The translations under genes and the position numbers were made by a program. From Gammaproteobacteria bacterium RBG_16_37_9 (GTDB taxonomy: Bacteria; Pseudomonadota; Gammaproteobacteria; UBA9339), in assembly GCA_001801345.1 (NCBI GenBank), contig MGXJ01000017.1, forward strand, positions 1 through 18,365: DNA of 18,365 bases. Direction: 5' to 3'. Below the pieces are notes generated by a model. That model was not told the origin of the DNA. It made no database searches and saw nothing but the letters and a program-made list of their open reading frames with translations. Below, piece after piece: positions 14,428 to 18,365 of the stretch; within the stretch, counting starts at the first letter, position 1; each line of letters begins with the position of its first letter.

Positions 14428-14487
14428 GGTAGCCGCAGGCTTTAGCCTGCGTTTTCGGCGATGCGCAGGCCAAAGCCTGCGGCTACC
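14428..14487 (+). repeat. Palindromic repeat, GTAGCCGCAGGCTTTAGCCTGCG family (copy 2), in rpsB leader
   Basis: GGTAGCCGCAGGCTTT begins the left arm and AAAGCCTGCGGCTACC ends the right arm; with the middle bases this is a near-perfect 24-base stem around TTTTCGGCGAT. It lies 60 bases before the rpsB ATG, so it is probably transcribed in the leader. The rpsB reading frame stays open back through it to an ATG at 14461, which is not the real start. Copy 1 lies at 769-840. Confidence 0.85.
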
Positions 14488-14547
14488 AAACCAATATATT
14501 CTCGGTTAAGTTGTGGGATGTGTGGAGGAATAACCCTAGGAGAAAAA

Positions 14548-15531
14548 ATGACTACTGTTACAATGCGTCAGATGTTAGAAGCTGGTGTGCACTTTGGCCA
14601 TCAAGTCCGTTTCTGGAATCCCAAGATGGCTCCATATATTTTTGGTATCAAGAGCAAAATCCATATTATCGATCTTGAAAAAACTCTACCAATGTATAAG
14701 CATGCGGTTAATTTTTTAGGTAGCGTTGCCGCAAAAAAAGGCAAGATCTTATTTGTTGGAACAAAACAACAAGCAAGAGCTTTAGTTCGCGCTGAAGCTG
14801 AGCGTTGTCGCATGCCTTATGTTGATTTCCGCTGGCTTGGTGGAATGTTAACGAACTATAAAACTATTAGACAATCATTGAAGCGTCTTAAAGAACTAGA
14901 AGATTTACGCGATAGCGCAACTTTTGTTCGTCTTGCTAAAAAAGAAGCCCTTTCTATTATGCGTGAAATTACCAAACTCGAGCGTAGTTTGGGTGGTATC
15001 CGTGATATGGGTGGGTTGCCAGATGCGCTTTTTGTGTTAGATGTTGGTCATGAAAAAATTGCTGTAACCGAAGCAGCCAAGTTAAAAATACCGATTGTAG
15101 GAATAGTAGATACCAACAATATTCCTGATAATATCGATTATATAATTCCGGGCAATGATGATTCGATCCGCGCTATCAAATTATATTTACAAGGAGTAGC
15201 TGATGCTATTATAGATGCGCGTGGCAGTATTATCGATGAAGAAGTTATTGCTGAAAAAGAAGATACTGAGAAAAAATTTGGTGGAAAATCTTTACAGCCT
15301 AAGAAAAAAGTTTTCAAAAGAGGAGCGCACGCAAAAAGCGACAATGAAAGCGAGGCTAGCAAAGGCAAATCACATGCAGATTTAAAACCTAAAGGGCATA
15401 AAAGTAAAGCTGGCCCCAAAGTCATGGTCACTAAAGTTAAAAGAGAAAATGTAGCTGCGCTTTCCAAAAGCACCAAAGAGGAAACCGTTGTTGAAAAATT
15501 GCCAGCTGAAGTTGATGTAAAATCTGAATAA
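14548..15531 (+). CDS. rpsB: 30S ribosomal protein S2 with long Lys-rich C-terminal tail
   Basis: A 327-residue S2 protein, which binds the head-body junction of the 30S subunit and holds S1. The conserved body runs from MRQMLEAGVHFGHQVRFWNP (6-25) through FVGTKQQAR (69-77), WLGGMLTN (96-103) and PIVGIVDTNNIP (182-193), ending near residue 230. This equals the roughly 240-residue length of E. coli S2. Residues about 241-327 are extra: a low-complexity, Lys/Ser/Glu-rich tail with short basic runs such as QPKKKVFKRGAHAKS. The start is ATG 14548, 5 bases after AGGAG; the longer frame from 14461 begins inside a repeat. It is first in the operon rpsB-tsf-pyrH-frr, with the tsf start 20 bases after its stop. 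Confidence 0.96.
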   Translation: MTTVTMRQMLEAGVHFGHQVRFWNPKMAPYIFGIKSKIHIIDLEKTLPMYKHAVNFLGSVAAKKGKILFVGTKQQARALVRAEAERCRMPYVDFRWLGGMLTNYKTIRQSLKRLKELEDLRDSATFVRLAKKEALSIMREITKLERSLGGIRDMGGLPDALFVLDVGHEKIAVTEAAKLKIPIVGIVDTNNIPDNIDYIIPGNDDSIRAIKLYLQGVADAIIDARGSIIDEEVIAEKEDTEKKFGGKSLQPKKKVFKRGAHAKSDNESEASKGKSHADLKPKGHKSKAGPKVMVTKVKRENVAALSKSTKEETVVEKLPAEVDVKSE

Positions 15532-15551
15532 AATTGGTAGTGAGATTATCT

Positions 15552-16478
15552 ATGATGATTACCGCTTCATTGGTTAAAGAGTTGCGCGAACACACCGGTG
15601 CAGGAATGATGGAGTGTAAAAAAGCATTGGAAGAGGCCAAGGGAAATCTCGAGACCGCGATTACCATCATGCGCAAATCTGGGCAGGCCAAAGCTGCTAA
15701 AAAAGTTGATCGCGTTGCTGCTGAGGGAGTTATCCTCATTAAGATAAGCAGTGATAATAAAAGAGCAGTTATGGTTGAAATTAATTGCGAAACTGATTTT
15801 GCTGCGCGTGATCGCTATTTTCTAGAGTTTGCGAGTGTTGTTGCTCAAAAAGCTCTAGATGCTCAAATTGCCGAACTTGATAAATTATTAATAGCGACTT
15901 TGGATAGTGGCCAAACTATAATTGAGATGCGAGAGGCTTTAGTTGCTAAAATTGGTGAAAATATCAGCATCCGTCGTGTAAAAGCGCTGAATGTGTCGGG
16001 TGATGGTAGTATAAATAGCTATATTCATGGTAATGGGCGTATCGGAGTATTAGTAGGTTTATCCGTAGTAAATTCTGAGCTTGGTAAAGATATCGCTATG
16101 CATGTTGCAGCATGCAAACCTATAGCGCTCATGCCAGAAGAATTTCCAGCAGATTTACTTGTGAAAGAAAAAGAAATTTATTTAGCACAATTACGTGACT
16201 CTGGTAAACCACCAGAGATTTTGGAAAAAATAGTAGCTGGCCGAATCCAAAAACTTGTTAGCGAATCGGTTTTAATTAAACAGCCTTTTGTTAAAGATCC
16301 TGACATCACAGTTGAGAATTTGCTCCAAAAGTTCAATGCTCGAGTTTTAGGTTTTGCTCGTTTTGAAGTAGGCGAGGGTATAGAGAAAAAAGAAACTGAT
16401 TTTGCAACTGAGGTAGAAGCCCAGGTTGAATCTAGGAGTCTGTTTATAAACTCTACTAATCTGGTCGAAAAACACTGA
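15552..16478 (+). CDS. tsf: Elongation factor Ts, C-terminus supplied by a repeat element
   Basis: A 308-residue guanine-nucleotide exchange factor for EF-Tu. The N-terminal UBA-like domain ITASLVKELREHTGAGMMEC carries the first family signature, and EINCETDFAARDRYFLEFAS the second. The conserved body ends FEVGEGIEKKETDFATEVEA, which corresponds to the usual C-terminus. About 18 more residues follow, of which the last 14-15 (SRSLFINSTNLVEKH) are encoded by the left arm of the repeat at 16436-16579. The ATG at 15552 (an ATG also follows directly at 15555) is chosen because the conserved N-terminus begins there; the frame is open back to TTG 15534, which would add six unmatched residues. Confidence 0.95.
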   Translation: MMITASLVKELREHTGAGMMECKKALEEAKGNLETAITIMRKSGQAKAAKKVDRVAAEGVILIKISSDNKRAVMVEINCETDFAARDRYFLEFASVVAQKALDAQIAELDKLLIATLDSGQTIIEMREALVAKIGENISIRRVKALNVSGDGSINSYIHGNGRIGVLVGLSVVNSELGKDIAMHVAACKPIALMPEEFPADLLVKEKEIYLAQLRDSGKPPEILEKIVAGRIQKLVSESVLIKQPFVKDPDITVENLLQKFNARVLGFARFEVGEGIEKKETDFATEVEAQVESRSLFINSTNLVEKH

Positions 16479-16579
16479 TTATCTGCGATTCGTTGCTCAC
16501 ATACTACAATGTATGCAAGCTGCGATTCTCGAAAATCAGTGTTTTTCGCCACAGCTTAGCGAGTTTATGAACAGACTCT
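16436..16579. repeat. 144-bp inverted-repeat element, family A copy 2 (tsf-pyrH)
   Basis: The arms are long: AGTCTGTTTATAAACTC and CGAAAAACACTGATT on the left are answered by AATCAGTGTTTTTCG and GAGTTTATGAACAGACT on the right, in a paired region of about 48 bases per arm with some mismatches. The centre is CACATACTACAATGTATGC. It is homologous, in reverse orientation, to 3122-3262. It starts inside tsf, includes the tsf stop, and ends about 19 bases before the pyrH ATG. Confidence 0.88.
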
Positions 16580-16597
16580 AAAAAGTAGTTGAAAAGT

Positions 16598-17320
16598 ATG
16601 AATACTACAAAAAAACATCATTATCGACGAGTCATGCTTAAACTAAGCGGCGAAGCTTTAATGGGTAAAAAAGATTATGGGATTAGTGTTCAGGTTATTG
16701 AAGATATTGCGCGTGATATTAAAGTTTTGGTTTCCAAAAAAATTCAACTTGGGATAGTTGTTGGTGCTGGCAATTTTTTCCGCGGCGCTAGGTTAAATGG
16801 TAGCAAGATTTCTCGAATTACTGGCGATCATCTTGGTATGGTTGCTACAATGCTTAATGCTTTAGCAATGCAAGATGTTTTTACTCGTTTGAAAATCCCA
16901 GTCAAAGTCATGTCCGCTTTACCAATAAATGGCCTTATTGAGCGCTATAATCAGCGTGATGCTATTGAATATCTACAGCAAGGGCTTGTTGTAATTTTTG
17001 CTGGTGGCACTGGTAACCCTTTGGTGACTACCGATACTGCATTATGTATGCGTGGAATCGAGCTTGATGCTGATCTACTTTTAAAAGCAACAAGTGTTGA
17101 TGGTGTATATGCCACTGACCCTAAAAAAAATCCCAAGGCTAAGTTATTTAGCCATTTAACATATGATGAAGTTTTGAAAAAAGAATTGGCGGTTATGGAT
17201 TTAGCTGCGTTTTGTTTGGGACGTGATCACAAAATGAAGTTGCGTATATTTAATATATTTAAAAAAGGGGCGTTATTACGCATTATTCAAGGGGAAGATG
17301 TAGGGACTTTAGTAGAATAA
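16598..17320 (+). CDS. pyrH: Uridylate kinase (UMP kinase)
   Basis: A 240-residue amino acid kinase-fold enzyme that phosphorylates UMP to UDP with ATP, the committed step toward UTP and CTP. Signature blocks are MLKLSGEALMG (about 13-23) for phosphate binding, VVGAGNFFRGA (52-62), the UMP-binding and catalytic region FAGGTGNPLVTTDTA, and ATP-contact block ATSVDGVYATDPKKNP. Length matches E. coli PyrH. The ATG at 16598 is used; the open frame reaches TTG 16589 but the ATG fits the family length. The ribosome binding site is weak (GAAAAG). It is third in the rpsB operon, separated from tsf by a 144-bp hairpin element and from frr by a 354-bp gap that is mostly a larger one. Confidence 0.96.
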   Translation: MNTTKKHHYRRVMLKLSGEALMGKKDYGISVQVIEDIARDIKVLVSKKIQLGIVVGAGNFFRGARLNGSKISRITGDHLGMVATMLNALAMQDVFTRLKIPVKVMSALPINGLIERYNQRDAIEYLQQGLVVIFAGGTGNPLVTTDTALCMRGIELDADLLLKATSVDGVYATDPKKNPKAKLFSHLTYDEVLKKELAVMDLAAFCLGRDHKMKLRIFNIFKKGALLRIIQGEDVGTLVE

Positions 17321-17381
17321 ATATGAGGTGCTGTTTATACCAAACGAAAGTTGAATTTCAGGGTAAAGCTACTAGTAGAAC

Positions 17382-17675
17382 TATACTCCTCGCAAAATGA
17401 ATTTTACGCTGCGCTATCCCTGCTTCGCGCGGGGCTTGTCTACGGCAATTCAAATTCGCTCCAAGCGAATTTGTGGCGCGGCGCCGTTATTTTTTGCGGC
17501 CGGAGTTTATAGTTACATAAATGAGGACCGCAAAAAATAAGGGCAACACAAATTTGGCAGGATTGCCAAATTTTGCAACAGCGAGCAAAGCGAGCTGGCC
17601 CGAGCGTTCCTTAGCGAGGGCGAAGGCACAGGAAGTGCCTGAGTAAAGCATTAAATTCATTCTGTGAGGAGTATA
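17382..17675. repeat. 294-bp long inverted-repeat element between pyrH and frr
   Basis: The ends TATACTCCTCGCAAAATGAA (17382 on) and, reversed, TATACTCCTCACAGAATGAA (17675 back) match at 22 of the first 25 positions. Homology continues along both arms to a central pair GTTATTTTTTGCGG / CCGCAAAAAATAAG, around a centre near 17510-17530. Each arm holds an inner hairpin at the same place but with different sequence: CAAATTCGCT-cca-AGCGAATTTG on the left, AAATTTGGCA-ggat-TGCCAAATTT on the right. The right end contains the frr ribosome binding site GAGGAG and the A of its start codon. The short stretch 17321-17381 shows nothing I can support. Confidence 0.85.
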
Positions 17676-18232
17676 TGTTAAACAACATTATAAAAGAAAT
17701 CGAAGTTGATATGCAGAAAGCGATAGGGGCATTTAAAATTGAATTAAGTAAATTGCGCACAGGAAGGGCGCATACTAGTCTAGTTGAAGGGGTTAAAGTT
17801 GATTACTATGGAAATGAAACAGCGTTGCAGCATATTGCTAACATTGCAGTTAGCGATTCACGCACCATTACGGTTACGCCTTGGGAAAAAAACATGGTTA
17901 AGCCAATTGAAAAGGCTATTTTTAGTGCCGGGCTTGGTTTAAATCCGGTTAGTGATGCTAATTTAGTGCGCGTTCCTATCCCGCCTTTAACTGAAGAGCG
18001 GCGTAAAGAAATGGCAAAGGTCGTAAAAAATATTGGCGAAACAGCAAGAGTTGCAGTGCGTAATGTCCGCCGTGAAGCTATGGATAAATTAAAAGATCTT
18101 CTAAAGAAAAAAGAAATTGATGAAGATATGGATCATCGTATCCAAGATGCTGTGCAAAAAACTACGGATAAATTTGTTGCAGAAATCGATAAACTCATGA
18201 CCGCCAAAGAAGAAGAATTGATGAAGGTATGA
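17675..18232 (+). CDS. frr: Ribosome recycling factor
   Basis: A 185-residue, two-domain protein that works with EF-G to split post-termination ribosomes. Domain I helices carry MQKAIGAFKIELSKLRTGRA (14-33), including the invariant LRTGRA. Domain II has VDYYGNETALQHIANIAVSD. The C-terminal helices show PIPPLTEERRKEMAKVVKNI and VAVRNVRREAMDKLKDLLKK. Length is the family norm. The ATG at 17675 follows GAGGAG by three bases. This ribosome binding site lies inside the right end of the 294-bp inverted repeat, whose left end has the complementary CTCCTC. It ends the rpsB-tsf-pyrH-frr group; the gene expected next in many relatives (uppS) is beyond the window or absent. Confidence 0.97.
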   Translation: MLNNIIKEIEVDMQKAIGAFKIELSKLRTGRAHTSLVEGVKVDYYGNETALQHIANIAVSDSRTITVTPWEKNMVKPIEKAIFSAGLGLNPVSDANLVRVPIPPLTEERRKEMAKVVKNIGETARVAVRNVRREAMDKLKDLLKKKEIDEDMDHRIQDAVQKTTDKFVAEIDKLMTAKEEELMKV

Positions 18233-18277
18233 AGATAAATGAATTTTGGAGCGAAAAAAGAACGGATATGACATGTT

Positions 18278-18365
18278 CCTGTCATTCCTCGTGTTAAATA
18301 TGAGAGCAGGCTCTTGGACAAGCAATATATTCCTGTCATCCTCGGACAAGCGAAGCGCAGATTCG
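18278..18365. repeat. GTCAT-type palindromic repeats, cut by window edge
   Basis: CCTGTCATTCCTCGTG near 18278 and GAGCAGGCTCTTGGACAAGC near 18303 resemble the reverse of 2158-2234. From about 18333, GTCATCCTCGGACAAGCGAA begins a further copy of the unit at 2073-2154, identical there through the AGCGCAGAT that follows, and the window ends inside it. Confidence 0.7.

Noticed and set aside
14461..14547. Upstream ATG extending rpsB by 29 residues
   Set aside because: It lies inside the hairpin repeat at 14428-14487; ATG 14548 has AGGAG and the S2 N-terminus.
15138..15476. Leu-rich minus-strand frame opposite the rpsB tail
   Set aside because: It is a mirror of the Lys/Ser-rich S2 tail codons; no start site or homology is evident.
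1..18365. tRNA, rRNA, transposase or integrase genes
   Set aside because: None seen on either strand, so mobility of the accessory block cannot be shown from this window.

Overview
The window looks like part of the chromosome of an AT-rich gammaproteobacterium, most likely an intracellular or host-associated member of the Legionellales (Coxiella/Rickettsiella/Legionella side). Three things point there: the ScpA, RlmB, RpsB, Tsf, PyrH and Frr proteins are gammaproteobacterial in style; map is divergent from rpsB-tsf-pyrH-frr; and almost every intergenic gap is packed with palindromic repeats. The order-level placement is inference, and no RNA gene is present to confirm it.

Layout. Positions 1-383 hold a repeat element with paired arms and no gene. 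Positions 384-2006 (minus strand) carry a small cupin protein, an NADPH-dependent FMN reductase-like flavoprotein and the YciB membrane protein. Positions 2318-4973 (plus strand) carry the condensin partner genes scpA and scpB, then rlmB, which makes a 23S rRNA ribose methyltransferase. Positions 5001-8373 (minus strand) hold the most notable content, a complete His-Xaa-Ser (HXS) peptide-modification cassette. It is transcribed hxsD-hxsB-hxsC-hxsA and comprises a small HxsD protein, two different radical SAM enzymes, and a short secreted precursor ending in seven His-Xaa-Ser triplets. Positions 8579-13256 (plus strand) hold a membrane-anchored spermidine-synthase-like protein, a class C beta-lactamase with its catalytic motifs intact, and an exported-looking protein that fuses a Ulp1/CE-clan cysteine protease domain to a P-loop kinase-like domain. 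Map (minus strand) follows, then rpsB-tsf-pyrH-frr (plus strand).

How the parts work together. HxsB and HxsC would modify the His/Ser-rich tail of HxsA, with HxsD as accessory protein. HxsA has a Sec-type signal peptide, so the product should end up outside the cytoplasm. The whole block from 5001 to 13256 is accessory DNA set between housekeeping genes, and three of its products look exported. The flanking core genes serve chromosome organisation, rRNA methylation and translation.

The second theme is repeats. At least six palindromic elements of several families occupy the gaps scpA-scpB, scpB-rlmB, map-rpsB, tsf-pyrH and pyrH-frr, as well as the left edge. One 141-144 bp family is present twice and supplies the last codons of both scpA and tsf. 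The pyrH-frr element carries the frr ribosome binding site in one arm and its complement in the other. Several elements keep base pairing while changing sequence, which suggests that their folded form matters.
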